Assembly: GCA_965225935.1 (NCBI GenBank)
Contig: CBDDCC010000018.1
Location: forward strand, 1 to 64,000
From: CALJXB01 sp965225935
GTDB taxonomy: Bacteria; Pseudomonadota; Alphaproteobacteria; Kiloniellales; JAKSDN01
Length of the DNA: 64,000 bases
Direction: 5' to 3'
Shown here: piece by piece, positions 1 through 8,923 of the stretch
How the letters are laid out: each line of letters opens with the position of its first letter
Numbering within the stretch: position 1 is the first letter of the stretch
Position numbers and translations under genes: made by a program
Notes under the pieces: model-generated
Databases searched by the model: none
What the model saw: only the letters and a program-made list of their open reading frames with translations
What the model was told of the DNA's origin: nothing

Positions 1-306
1 CTCTCCCAGCGCATCGCCATCGTGCGCAACACGGCCAACGCCTTGGTGCTGCTCGGCCTGATCGGCACGGTCATCGGCTTCATCATCGCGCTCTCTGGCG
101 TCGATCCCGACAAGGCTGGCGACTTCAAGTCGGTGGCGCCCATGGTCTCGACCCTGATCGAGGGCATGTCGACGGCCCTCTTCACCACCCTGGTCGGCGC
201 CGTCTTCAACGTCTGGCTGATGGTCAACTACCACCTGCTGGCCGGCGGCACCGTCAAGCTGATCACCGCCTTGGCGGAGTTGGGGGAAGAGCATGCAGGG
301 CCTTGA
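1..306 (+). CDS. MotA/TolQ/ExbB-family proton channel protein, C-terminal part (5' end outside window)
   Basis: The reading frame is open from base 1, so the gene starts upstream of the window. The visible 101 residues hold two hydrophobic segments, one near the start (LVLLGLIGTVIGFIIAL) and one in the middle (TALFTTLVGAVFNVWLMV). The pattern of GTVIG followed by STALFTTLVG is typical of TolQ/ExbB/MotA stators, which conduct protons through the inner membrane to drive a partner protein. The stop overlaps the next gene by 14 bases, so the following membrane protein is probably co-translated and may be its partner in place of a classical ExbD. I cannot tell which sub-family it is without the N-terminus. 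Confidence 0.75.
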   Translation, partial: LSQRIAIVRNTANALVLLGLIGTVIGFIIALSGVDPDKAGDFKSVAPMVSTLIEGMSTALFTTLVGAVFNVWLMVNYHLLAGGTVKLITALAELGEEHAGP

Positions 307-892
307 TCCCCTCGGGGACGATCAGGGCCACGACACGGTCTTTCGCGACGTCATCTTCCTGGCGCTGGCCGGCTTCGTCGCGGTGGTGCTGCTGCTCCTG
401 CCCCATCTGCATCCGCCGACCCAGGCCGAGGCCGCGGTCAAGAGCCCGGGCAACGTCATTGTCGAGCTGCGCTGGCCCGACGACATGGACGCCGACATCG
501 ACCTCTGGGTCGAGGCGCCCGGCGACACGCCGGTCGGCTATTCCAACAAGGGCGGCGCCATCTTCAACCTGCTGCGCGACGATCTCGGCCAGCGGGGCGA
601 CGCGACCGACCTCAACTACGAGGTCTCCTACAGCCGTGGCGTGCCGGCCGGCGAATACACCGTCAACGTCCATCTCTACCGCAACACCGGCGACTATCTA
701 TCGGTGCCGGTGACCATCGCCGTCAGCGTCAAGGCCGACACCAGCGAATCCGCCCGCCGGCTGCTGGCCACCAAGCTGGTCCTCGAGCGCGAGGGCGACG
801 AGCTGACCGCCTTCCGCTTCACCCTCGACGACGAGGGCCGGCTGGTGCGCGAAAGCGTGCACGACCTCCCGAAGCCCCTGCGCAGCGGCTGA
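293..892 (+). CDS. single-pass membrane protein with predicted periplasmic beta-sandwich domain
   Basis: 199 residues. A short cytoplasmic N-terminus is followed by one strong membrane segment at about residues 22-38, then a soluble domain rich in beta-type sequence. The stretch DADIDLWVEAPG followed by YEVSYSRGVPAGEYTVNVHLY resembles secreted beta-sandwich domains of the YfaP/DUF2135 type. It overlaps the channel gene upstream and lies 6 bases before the next gene. Topology and position match what an ExbD/TolR-like partner would occupy, but the sequence itself does not look like ExbD. The function is inferred only from context. Confidence 0.6.
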   Translation: MQGLDPLGDDQGHDTVFRDVIFLALAGFVAVVLLLLPHLHPPTQAEAAVKSPGNVIVELRWPDDMDADIDLWVEAPGDTPVGYSNKGGAIFNLLRDDLGQRGDATDLNYEVSYSRGVPAGEYTVNVHLYRNTGDYLSVPVTIAVSVKADTSESARRLLATKLVLEREGDELTAFRFTLDDEGRLVRESVHDLPKPLRSG

Positions 893-898
893 GGCCCC

Positions 899-1420
899 AT
901 GGACCTGCTGACGATCCTCTCGGTTTCGGCGGGCCTGCTGGCGGCGGTCCTGGTCAACATCGCCATCTGGGCGCCGCGCCGGCTGTGGATCAAGCTGGCC
1001 GCCCTGGCGACCGCGGCTTGCCTGTTTCCGGTCGCCTACGGGGCCTTGTCCGAGCTGCTCGGCCGGCCGAAGCCGGCGCAGCTGCAGCTGACCGAGATCG
1101 GCGACGGCGAGGCTACGGTCCTGGCGGCGCAGCTCCAAGAGGGTGAGGCGATCTACCTTTGGCTCGGCTTCCCGGAGCTGAAGGAGCCGCGCAGCTTCGT
1201 GCTGCCCTGGAGCGAGGCCATGGCCCGCGAGCTGCACAAGGCCCAGGGCCAGGCCGAGGAGAACGGCTCGCAGGTGCGGACCCGCATGCCCCTGGTCGCC
1301 AGCCAGGACCGGGACGAGCCGATGTTCTACGCTCAGCCCAGACAGCCACCGCCGGCGAAATCCGCCGAGACGGACAACGCTATCTGGTTTCAGCGCCCTA
1401 GCGCCGACGATGACGAGTGA
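899..1420 (+). CDS. hypothetical membrane protein with two N-terminal membrane segments
   Basis: 173 residues that I do not recognise. Two hydrophobic segments (about residues 5-25 and 32-50) precede a soluble domain of about 110 residues and a Pro/Gln-rich, acidic tail. It starts six bases after the previous stop and overlaps the next gene by 11 bases, so it belongs to the same operon as the channel protein. The tight packing suggests a subunit or accessory of an energised envelope complex. Confidence 0.55.
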   Translation: MDLLTILSVSAGLLAAVLVNIAIWAPRRLWIKLAALATAACLFPVAYGALSELLGRPKPAQLQLTEIGDGEATVLAAQLQEGEAIYLWLGFPELKEPRSFVLPWSEAMARELHKAQGQAEENGSQVRTRMPLVASQDRDEPMFYAQPRQPPPAKSAETDNAIWFQRPSADDDE

Positions 1421-1970
1421 GGCGCCGCCGCGACGCCGCGCCCGGGCCCCCGCTCGGCCCGCACGCGCGGGGCGCCGGCTCGTGGGCGCGGCCGCGGTAT
1501 CGCTCGCCGGCCTGCTGCTCCTGGGACCGGCGGCCCCCACCCGGGCGGACTTCGAGGACGGCCTGGCGGCCTTCTACCGCTTCGACTACGCGACCGCCCT
1601 GAAGGAGTGGCTGCCGCTCGCCAGGGCCGACGACGCCCGCGCCCAATACCAGCTCGGGCTCATGTACTACCGCGGCGAGGGCCTCGAACAGGACTTCCGC
1701 AAGGCCTTCGTCTGGTACCGCCGGGCGGCCGAGCGCGGCGACGTCGACGCCCAGCTCAACCTCGGCCTCATGCACGCCCGCGGCCAGGGGACCCGGCAGG
1801 ACTTCGTCGAAGCCTTCAAGTGGTTCGAGATCGCCCTGATCCATAGCCCCAACCAGGAGCTCTACGACCGGGCCTTCTTCAACCGCGAGAACGCGGCCTC
1901 CATGCTGACCGAGAAGCAGATCGAGCAGGCCGAGAGGCGGGCCCGGATCTGGAAGCCCCAGGGCGGCTGA
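1410..1970 (+). CDS. secreted Sel1-repeat (TPR-like) protein
   Basis: 186 residues. An arginine-rich N-terminus and hydrophobic stretch (AAAVSLAGLLLLGP) ending in TRA before DFEDG look like a secretory signal. The mature part carries Sel1-like repeats recognisable by AQYQLGLMYYRGEGL followed by AFVWYRRAAERGD and AQLNLGLMHARGQG. Such repeats form helical protein-binding scaffolds. It is the last gene of the small operon that begins with the proton-channel gene, so a periplasmic scaffold role for that complex is a reasonable inference. The start is uncertain because the N-terminus is long and basic. Confidence 0.75.
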   Translation: MTSEAPPRRRARAPARPARAGRRLVGAAAVSLAGLLLLGPAAPTRADFEDGLAAFYRFDYATALKEWLPLARADDARAQYQLGLMYYRGEGLEQDFRKAFVWYRRAAERGDVDAQLNLGLMHARGQGTRQDFVEAFKWFEIALIHSPNQELYDRAFFNRENAASMLTEKQIEQAERRARIWKPQGG

Positions 1971-2059
1971 GCGACCCCGCCGCAGGCCCGGCGGAGGCCC
2001 CTATGGGCGGCGGTCGGCTCCCCGGAAAATTGGCGCTTTCGCCCGCTAATTGGTTCCCC

Positions 2060-2091
2060 ATGGAAGGCCGAATGGGTTAGGGTCCTTCCAT
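2060..2091. promoter_or_regulatory. inverted repeat upstream of the glutamate dehydrogenase gene
   Basis: ATGGAAGG at 2060-2067 is repeated inverted as CCTTCCAT at 2084-2091, with a 16-base spacer. It lies about 45 bases before the dehydrogenase start codon. It could be an operator or an mRNA hairpin; nothing in the sequence decides between these. Confidence 0.25.
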
Positions 2092-2134
2092 ATCCCAAGC
2101 ACATGATTGAGCCTAGTTCCCGGGGGGTCAGGCC

Positions 2135-5100
2135 ATGTCGAAGCGTACCGATCAGCTCAAGTCGGACTTGGTCGAGAAGTGCGTGCAGCGGATCCATGAT
2201 CGCCTGGAGCCCAAGCGCGCCAAGACCGTCGAGCGCTTCCTGCGCCACTTCTACGCCAACGTGCCGCCGGACGACCTGGTCGACGAGGCGCCCGACAACC
2301 TCTACGGCGCCGCGCTCTCCATGTTCGGCTTCGCCCAGCAGCGCGGCACCGACGCGCCAAAGGTGCGGGTCTACAACCCCCGCCTCGAGGAGCACGGTTG
2401 GAAGTCGTCCCACACGGTGGTCGAGATCGTCAACGACGACATGCCCTTCCTGGTCGACTCGGTCACGGCCGAGCTTAACGAGCGGGACGCCGAGGTCCAT
2501 TTGGTGATCCACCCGATCGTCAGCGTTGAGCGCGACGCCGCGGGCAAGCTCAAGGCCCTCTACGACGACGACACGGCGCCCGAGGGTGCGGAAAAAGAAT
2601 CGGTCATGCACGTGCAGATCAGCGAGCAGCCGATCGAGCGCCTGGACGACCTGCGCGAGGGCCTGGAGAACGTGCTGCGGGACGTCCGCGTGTCGGTGCA
2701 GGACTGGCGCGCCATGCGCGACCGCTGCACGGCGGTCATCGATGGAATCGAGAAGAACCCGCCGCCGCTGCCTGAAGACGAGCTGAACGAGGGCATCGCC
2801 TTCCTGAAGTGGCTGGCTGCGGACCACTTCACCTTCCTCGGCTACCGCAGCTACAGCTTCGTCGGCAAGGGGCAGAGCGCCCACGTCGAGGTCGCGCCGG
2901 ACAGCGGGCTCGGCATCCTGCGCGACCAGGACGTGCGCATGTTCGACGGCCTGCGCACGCTGGGCAAGCTGCCGCCCGAGGTGCGCAACTTCCTTAAGGA
3001 GCCGCAGCTCGTCCGGGTCACCAAGGCCAATCACAAGTCGACGGTGCACCGGCCCGTCCACATGGACACCATCGCCGTCAAGATGTTCGACAAGAAGGGC
3101 GCGGTGACCGGCGAGCACCTCTTTGCGGGCCTGTTCACCTCGGTCGCCTACTCGCGCAGCCCGCGCGACATCCCTCTCCTGCGCGAGAAGGTCGAAGGCA
3201 TCGTCGAGCGCACTGGCTTCGAGGGCGGCAGCCACGACGGCAAGGCCCTGATGCACATCCTGGAGACCTATCCGCGCGACGAGCTGTTCCAGATCACCGC
3301 CGACAGGCTCTACACCATCGCGCTCAGCATCTTGCACCTGCAGGAGCGCCAGCGGGTCGCCCTCTTCGCCCGGCGCGATCCCTTCGAGCGCTTCGTCTCC
3401 TGCCTCGTCTACGTGCCGCGGGACCGCTACGACACCCGGCTCCGGACGCGCTTCCAGAAGATCCTGACCGACGCCTTCAAGGGCCGCATCTCGGCCTACA
3501 CCGCCCAGCTCAGCGAAGAGGCCCTCGCCCGCATCCACATCATCGTCGGCACCACCCCGGGCGAGATCCCCGACGTCAACCTCTCCGCCCTCGAGGACCG
3601 GCTGGTCGACGCCGCCCGCTCCTGGTTCGACCGCCTGGAGGAGGCCCTGATCGACGACCGGGGCGAGGAGCAGGGCATCCGCAGCCTGCGCACCTTCGCC
3701 CGGGCCTTCCCGGCGAGCTACGAGGAGAACTTCAACGAGCAGACCGCCGTCTTCGACATCGCCCGCATCGAGGAGGCGATGGGATCCGGCAATCTGGCCA
3801 TGAACCTCTATCGGCCGATCGAGGCCAGCGAGCACCAGATCCGCTTCAAGATCTATCTGGGCGGCCATCCGGTCTATCTCTCGGACATCTTGCCCATGCT
3901 GGAGAACATGGGATTCCGGGTGATCGGCGAAGTGCCCTACGAGGTCTGGCCGCTGGGCCGGGATGAGCCGGTCTGGATCCATGACTTCGAGATGGTCACC
4001 GAGGACGGCGCCGCCGTCGACCTGGGCGGGGTCAAGGACGCCTTCCACGCCGCCTTCGAGCGGGTCTGGCAAAGCGACATGGAGAACGACGGCTTCAACA
4101 AGCTGGTCATCCGCGCCGGCCTGCGCTTTCGCCAGGTGACCATCCTCAGGGGTTATTGCCAGTACCTGCGCCAGGCGCGGATCCCCTTCAGCCAGGCCTA
4201 CATGGAAGAGACCCTGAAGTGCAATCCGGAGATCACCCGCCGGCTGGTCGAGCTCTTCTACGCCCGCTTCGACCCGGAGCGCCGGGAGGGCGCGGAGGCG
4301 GACTCCAAACGCCTGGTGGGCGAGATCGAGGAGCTGCTGGAGGAGGTCAGCAACCTGGACGAGGACCGCATCATCCGCCGCTTCCTCAACGTCATCCAGT
4401 GCACCCTGCGCACCAACTACTTCCAGCACACGGCGGAGGGCGGCCGCAAGAGCTACATCTCGTTCAAGCTCGATTCCCGCAACATCGAGGAGCTGCCCCT
4501 GCCGCGGCCGTTCCGCGAGATCTTCGTCTACAGCCCGCGGGTGGAGGGCGTTCATCTGCGCTTCGGCAAGGTCGCGCGCGGCGGCCTGCGCTGGTCGGAC
4601 CGGCGCGAGGACTTCCGCACCGAGATCCTCGGATTGGTCAAGGCCCAACAGGTGAAGAACGCCGTCATCGTTCCGGTGGGCTCCAAAGGCGGCTTCGTGG
4701 TCAAGCACCCGCCGCCGCCGGACGCCGGGCGAGAGGCCTTCCTGGAGGAGGGCATCGCCTGCTACCGCATCTTCATCAGCGGCCTGCTCGACATCACCGA
4801 CAATCTGGAGAGCGGTAAGGTCATCCCGCCGACGGAGGTGGTGCGCCACGACGAGGACGACCCCTACCTGGTGGTCGCCGCCGACAAGGGCACGGCCACC
4901 TTCTCCGACATCGCCAATGGCGTCTCCCAGGACTACCGCTTCTGGCTGGACGACGCCTTCGCCTCGGGCGGCTCGGCGGGCTACGACCACAAGAAGATGG
5001 GCATCACCGCCCGGGGCGCCTGGGAGTCCGTGAAGCGCCACTTCCGCGAGATGGGCAAGGACATCCAGAACGAGGACTTCACCTGCATCGGCTGCGGCGA

Positions 5101-6973
5101 CATGTCCGGCGACGTGTTCGGCAACGGCATGCTCCTGTCCAAGCACATCAAGCTCTTGGGCGCCTTTAATCACATGCACATCTTCGTCGATCCCGACCCG
5201 GACCCGGCCAAGAGCTGGGAAGAGCGCCAGCGCCTCTTCGACCTGCCGCGCTCGGCCTGGACGGACTACGACGCCAAGCTGATCTCCAAGGGCGGCGGCG
5301 TGTTCGACCGCAAGGCCAAGTCGATCAAGCTGACTCCCGAGATGAAGAAGCTGTTCGAGCTGGCCAAGGACCAGGTGACGCCCAACGAGCTGATCACCGC
5401 CATGCTGAAGACCGACGTCGAGCTGCTGTGGTTCGGCGGCATCGGCACCTACGTGAAGGAGAGCGGCGAGACCAACCTGGACGCGGGCGACCGGGCCAAC
5501 GACGCCCTCAGGATCAATGCCGACGAGGTCGGCGCCCGGGTGGTCGGCGAGGGCGCCAACCTGGGCATGACCCAGCGCGCGCGCATCGAGTACGACATGA
5601 CCGGCGGGCGCTGCAACACGGACTCCATCGACAACTCGGCCGGCGTCGACTGCTCGGACCACGAGGTCAACATCAAGATCCTCCTGGGCGACGTGGAGCA
5701 GGCGGGCGACATGACCCGCAAGCAGCGCGACCGGCTCTTGGAGAAGATGACCGACGAGGTGGCCGACCTGGTGCTGCGCGACAACTACCTGCAGTCCCAG
5801 GCCATCACGGTCACCCACCAGTTCGGCGCCCACCTGCTGGACCGCCTGGCGCGCTACATGCGCTCGCTGGAGAAGTCGGGTCAGTTGAGCCGGGCGATCG
5901 AGTTCCTGCCGGACGACGAGATGCTGATCGACCGGCAGAAGGCGGGCCAGGGCCTGGCACGGCCAGAGCTGGCGGTGCTGCTCTCCTACGCCAAGATCCA
6001 GCTCTACGACGAGCTGCTGGCCTCCGACCTGCCGGACGATCCCTCCATGGAGTCGGCGCTGGTCGACTACTTCCCCACCCCTTTGCGCGAAGCCTATGCC
6101 AAGGAGATCGCCCGCCACCGCCTGCGCCGGGAGATCATCGCCACGGCGGTCACCAACAGCATCGTCAACCGCTGCGGCATCACTTTTGTGCACGAGGTCA
6201 AGGAGAAGACCGGCCTGCCCTCGGGCGATATCGCCCGCGGCTACATCATCAGCCGCACCATCTTCGGCATCCGCGACCTCTGGCGGCAGATCGAAGAGCT
6301 CGACAACCAGGTGCCGGCCTCGGTCCAGGCCATCATGCTGGCCGAATGCGGACGCCTGGTCGAGCGCGGCACCGTTTGGATGCTGCGCGAGGCGGGCCTG
6401 CCGCTCAGCATCGAGGGGGCGCTCGGTGAGTTCGGCGAGGGAGTCGGCACAATCATCGACCGCCTGGGCGAGATGATCCCGGAGGCGGACCGGCCTTTGC
6501 TGGCCGAACGGGCGAGCGGCTTCACCGATCACGGCGTGCCCCGGGAACTGGCTCTCAGGGTGGCGAGCCTGGGCCTGCTGTCGCCCGCCTGCGACATCGT
6601 GCGCATCGGCCAGAGCGCCAAGATCCCGGTGGAGCAGGCCGGCGAGGCCTATTTCACCGTCGGCGCGCGCTTCGGCTTCGACTGGCTGCGCCGGGCGGCC
6701 GGCCACCTGCCGACCGACACCGCCTGGGACAAGCTGGCGGTCACCGCCATCATCGACGACCTCTTCGGCCACCAGGGCGAGCTCACCTCGCGGGTGCTGA
6801 ACTCGACCGGCAACGGCGCCTCGCCGGCGATGATCGAGGACTGGGCCCAGGCCCGCCGGCCGCTGATCGCCCGCGCCGAGCAGCTGATCTCGGAGCTGCG
6901 CTCAACGGGCAACCCGGATCTTGCCATGCTGGCCGTGGCGAACCGGCAGCTGAAATCCCTGGTGGCGAGTTGA
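2135..6973 (+). CDS. gdhB: NAD-specific glutamate dehydrogenase, large (about 180 kDa) type
   Basis: 1,612 residues, the usual length of the large bacterial NAD-glutamate dehydrogenase family. It oxidises glutamate to 2-oxoglutarate and ammonia in the cytoplasm, a mainly catabolic role. The N-terminal half is the regulatory region of this family. The catalytic part has GGLRWSDRREDFRTE near residue 815, VPVGSKGGFVVK near 846 with the expected catalytic lysine context, and GCGDMSGDVFGNGM near 988 in the nucleotide-binding region. The start ATG at 2135 follows a GGGG-type ribosome binding site. It stands alone, flanked by a Sel1 gene and a convergent YbjQ gene. Gene symbols for this family vary between species. 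Confidence 0.96.
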   Translation: MSKRTDQLKSDLVEKCVQRIHDRLEPKRAKTVERFLRHFYANVPPDDLVDEAPDNLYGAALSMFGFAQQRGTDAPKVRVYNPRLEEHGWKSSHTVVEIVNDDMPFLVDSVTAELNERDAEVHLVIHPIVSVERDAAGKLKALYDDDTAPEGAEKESVMHVQISEQPIERLDDLREGLENVLRDVRVSVQDWRAMRDRCTAVIDGIEKNPPPLPEDELNEGIAFLKWLAADHFTFLGYRSYSFVGKGQSAHVEVAPDSGLGILRDQDVRMFDGLRTLGKLPPEVRNFLKEPQLVRVTKANHKSTVHRPVHMDTIAVKMFDKKGAVTGEHLFAGLFTSVAYSRSPRDIPLLREKVEGIVERTGFEGGSHDGKALMHILETYPRDELFQITADRLYTIALSILHLQERQRVALFARRDPFERFVSCLVYVPRDRYDTRLRTRFQKILTDAFKGRISAYTAQLSEEALARIHIIVGTTPGEIPDVNLSALEDRLVDAARSWFDRLEEALIDDRGEEQGIRSLRTFARAFPASYEENFNEQTAVFDIARIEEAMGSGNLAMNLYRPIEASEHQIRFKIYLGGHPVYLSDILPMLENMGFRVIGEVPYEVWPLGRDEPVWIHDFEMVTEDGAAVDLGGVKDAFHAAFERVWQSDMENDGFNKLVIRAGLRFRQVTILRGYCQYLRQARIPFSQAYMEETLKCNPEITRRLVELFYARFDPERREGAEADSKRLVGEIEELLEEVSNLDEDRIIRRFLNVIQCTLRTNYFQHTAEGGRKSYISFKLDSRNIEELPLPRPFREIFVYSPRVEGVHLRFGKVARGGLRWSDRREDFRTEILGLVKAQQVKNAVIVPVGSKGGFVVKHPPPPDAGREAFLEEGIACYRIFISGLLDITDNLESGKVIPPTEVVRHDEDDPYLVVAADKGTATFSDIANGVSQDYRFWLDDAFASGGSAGYDHKKMGITARGAWESVKRHFREMGKDIQNEDFTCIGCGDMSGDVFGNGMLLSKHIKLLGAFNHMHIFVDPDPDPAKSWEERQRLFDLPRSAWTDYDAKLISKGGGVFDRKAKSIKLTPEMKKLFELAKDQVTPNELITAMLKTDVELLWFGGIGTYVKESGETNLDAGDRANDALRINADEVGARVVGEGANLGMTQRARIEYDMTGGRCNTDSIDNSAGVDCSDHEVNIKILLGDVEQAGDMTRKQRDRLLEKMTDEVADLVLRDNYLQSQAITVTHQFGAHLLDRLARYMRSLEKSGQLSRAIEFLPDDEMLIDRQKAGQGLARPELAVLLSYAKIQLYDELLASDLPDDPSMESALVDYFPTPLREAYAKEIARHRLRREIIATAVTNSIVNRCGITFVHEVKEKTGLPSGDIARGYIISRTIFGIRDLWRQIEELDNQVPASVQAIMLAECGRLVERGTVWMLREAGLPLSIEGALGEFGEGVGTIIDRLGEMIPEADRPLLAERASGFTDHGVPRELALRVASLGLLSPACDIVRIGQSAKIPVEQAGEAYFTVGARFGFDWLRRAAGHLPTDTAWDKLAVTAIIDDLFGHQGELTSRVLNSTGNGASPAMIEDWAQARRPLIARAEQLISELRSTGNPDLAMLAVANRQLKSLVAS

Positions 6974-7101
6974 GGGAACTTGCCTCAGCTACCACAGGCC
7001 GGGCAGCGCCTTCCCAGGACCGGCCACTCGCTCGGTGTCTCCTGGGCGGTCGGGTGGGGGTGCGGGCTGGCGCCGCGACCAAGAACTGAGAGTAGCTTTG
7101 C

Positions 7102-7416
7102 CTATTCCAGCCGCACGGCGGTGCCGTTCACGCTGACCATGAGCATCGAGTCGCCGATGCACTCGTAGTCGAGGTCGGTGCCGATGATGGCGTTGGCGCC
7201 GCGCTCCTTGGCCTCCTCGACCAGATCCTCGATCGCCGCTTCCTTGGCGCCGCGCAGGGCGTTCTCGTAGCCGCCGGCGCGGCCGCCCACCACGTCGCGC
7301 ACCCGGGCGAAAAGGTCGCGGAACATGTTGGCGCCGACGACGGCGTCGGCGCTGACGACGCCCAGATACTCGGCCACGCGCCGGCCCTCGACGTGGTCGC
7401 AAGTTACGATCAGCAT
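7102..7416 (-). CDS. YbjQ/UPF0145 family protein
   Basis: 104 residues starting at MLIVTCDHVEGRRVAEYLG, with GGRAGGYENALRGAKEAAIEDLVEEAKERGANAI split across the centre of the fold; both are hallmarks of the YbjQ (UPF0145, putative heavy-metal-binding) family, which forms pentamers. A longer in-frame extension exists upstream, but the start at 7416 is preceded by GGGAGAG and matches the family N-terminus. The family's biochemical role is not established. The divergent neighbour is an MFS transporter. Confidence 0.85.
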   Translation of the reverse strand: MLIVTCDHVEGRRVAEYLGVVSADAVVGANMFRDLFARVRDVVGGRAGGYENALRGAKEAAIEDLVEEAKERGANAIIGTDLDYECIGDSMLMVSVNGTAVRLE

Positions 7417-7555
7417 GGTTCGCTCTCCCTTGGCATTTGAGTGCGCCGCGCTGGGCTGGAGACCCGGGGCGCGTGCCCCCGGCGCGTACCCGAGCCTACA
7501 CTGCTTGTCGCGGCCCCGGAAAGCTGCTAGCGGGGAACGGGACCTGGGAGCGACC

Positions 7556-8923
7556 ATGAAGCGAACGGACGGCGAGGCGCGGCCGGGCGCGGGCGGCGGC
7601 GAGCCGCAGGCGGACCCCAAAGACTGGCCCAGCGCGCGGCGCGCGGTCATCTCCTGGTGCATCTTCGACTGGGCCAACTCGGCCTTCCCGACGGTCATCA
7701 TCACCTTCGTCTTCGCCGCCTATTTCACCCGCAAGATCGCGGAGACGCCGGAGCAGGGGACCGCCGACTGGGGCACGGCCATGAGCGTCTCGGCGCTGCT
7801 GGTGGCGGTGCTCAGCCCCTTCCTCGGCGCCGTCGCCGACCAGGGCGGCCGGCGCAAGCCCTGGATCCTGGCGACCACCATCGTCTGCGTCCTGACCAGC
7901 GCGGCCCTCTGGTTCGTGGCGCCGGGCTGGAGCCACATCTGGCTGGCGCTCGCCATCGTCGCGATCGCCAACGCCAGCTTCGAGATGGGCCAGGTCTTCT
8001 ACAACGCCATGCTGCCGGAGATCGCCAAGCCCTCCCATCTGGGCCGGCTCTCGGGCTGGGCCTGGGGCATGGGCTATGCCGGGGGGCTCGCCTGCCTGGT
8101 CCTGATGCTGGTCGTCTTCATCCAGCCGGAGGTGCCGCCCTTCGGGCTCGACAAGGCCGCGGACGAGCAGGTCCGCATCACCTCGCCGCTGGTCGGGCTC
8201 TGGCTCGCGGTCTTCGCCCTGCCGCTCTTCCTCTGGACGCCCGACCGCCAGTCCCAGGGCCTGCCCCACGGGGAGGCGATCCGCCGCGGCCTGCGGGCGT
8301 TGATCGAGACCCTGCGGCAGCTGCGCGCGCACCGCAACACCGCCATGTTCCTCATCGCGCGCATGGTCTACACCGACGGCCTCAACACCCTCTTCGCCTT
8401 CGGCGGCATCTACGCCGCCGGGACCCTCGACATGACCTTCGACGAGATCCTGGTGTTCGGCATCGTGCTCAACATCGCCGCCGGTCTGGGCGCCTTCGCC
8501 TTCGCCTGGGTCGACGACTGGATCGGGCCCAAGCGCACGGTGATCATCGCCCTGATCGGCCTGATCATCTTCAGCGCCGCGGTCCTGACGCTGGAGTCCA
8601 AGCTCTGGTTCTACGTGCTGGGCAGCGGCATCGGCGCCCTGATCGGCCCGGCCCAGTCGGCCAGCCGCACCTTCATGGCGCGTCTGGCGCCGGCCCACAT
8701 GCGCACCGAGATGTTCGGGCTCTACGCGCTCTCCGGCAAGGCGACAGCCTTCGTCGGCCCTGCCATGGTCGGCTGGGTCACCCTTTGGTTCGACAGCCAG
8801 CGCGTCGGCATGTCGACCATCGTGGTGCTGTTCCTGGCCGGCCTGCTGCTGCTGCTGCCGGTGCGCGAGCCGCCGCATGGGCGGCAGGCCGCGCTCAGTG
8901 GCGGAAGTGGCGCATCCCCGTGA
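7556..8923 (+). CDS. MFS transporter, UMF1 (Atg22-like) family
   Basis: 455 residues with about twelve hydrophobic segments. The N-terminal WCIFDWANSAFPTVIITF and the later NASFEMGQVFYNAMLPEIA are characteristic of the UMF1/Atg22-like branch of the major facilitator superfamily, inner-membrane permeases probably exporting amino acids or other small solutes. The start at 7556 was chosen over longer in-frame starts because it follows GGGAG and the upstream extension is not family-like. The 3' end overlaps the convergent purH gene by 29 bases. The substrate cannot be told from sequence. Confidence 0.85.
   Translation: MKRTDGEARPGAGGGEPQADPKDWPSARRAVISWCIFDWANSAFPTVIITFVFAAYFTRKIAETPEQGTADWGTAMSVSALLVAVLSPFLGAVADQGGRRKPWILATTIVCVLTSAALWFVAPGWSHIWLALAIVAIANASFEMGQVFYNAMLPEIAKPSHLGRLSGWAWGMGYAGGLACLVLMLVVFIQPEVPPFGLDKAADEQVRITSPLVGLWLAVFALPLFLWTPDRQSQGLPHGEAIRRGLRALIETLRQLRAHRNTAMFLIARMVYTDGLNTLFAFGGIYAAGTLDMTFDEILVFGIVLNIAAGLGAFAFAWVDDWIGPKRTVIIALIGLIIFSAAVLTLESKLWFYVLGSGIGALIGPAQSASRTFMARLAPAHMRTEMFGLYALSGKATAFVGPAMVGWVTLWFDSQRVGMSTIVVLFLAGLLLLLPVREPPHGRQAALSGGSGASP

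Noticed and set aside
1862..6772. 1,636-codon open frame antisense to the glutamate dehydrogenase gene
   Set aside because: It is a GC-rich shadow of a clearly identified gene: the translation is dominated by Val/Asp/Leu/Gln repeats with no motifs, and its codons mirror those of the plus-strand gene.
7496..8878. 460-codon antisense frame over the MFS transporter, and similar long antisense frames at 21237-23318 and 27425-28987
   Set aside because: All lie opposite or across confidently assigned genes, have repetitive charged or His-rich composition and no family signatures. They reflect high GC at third codon positions.
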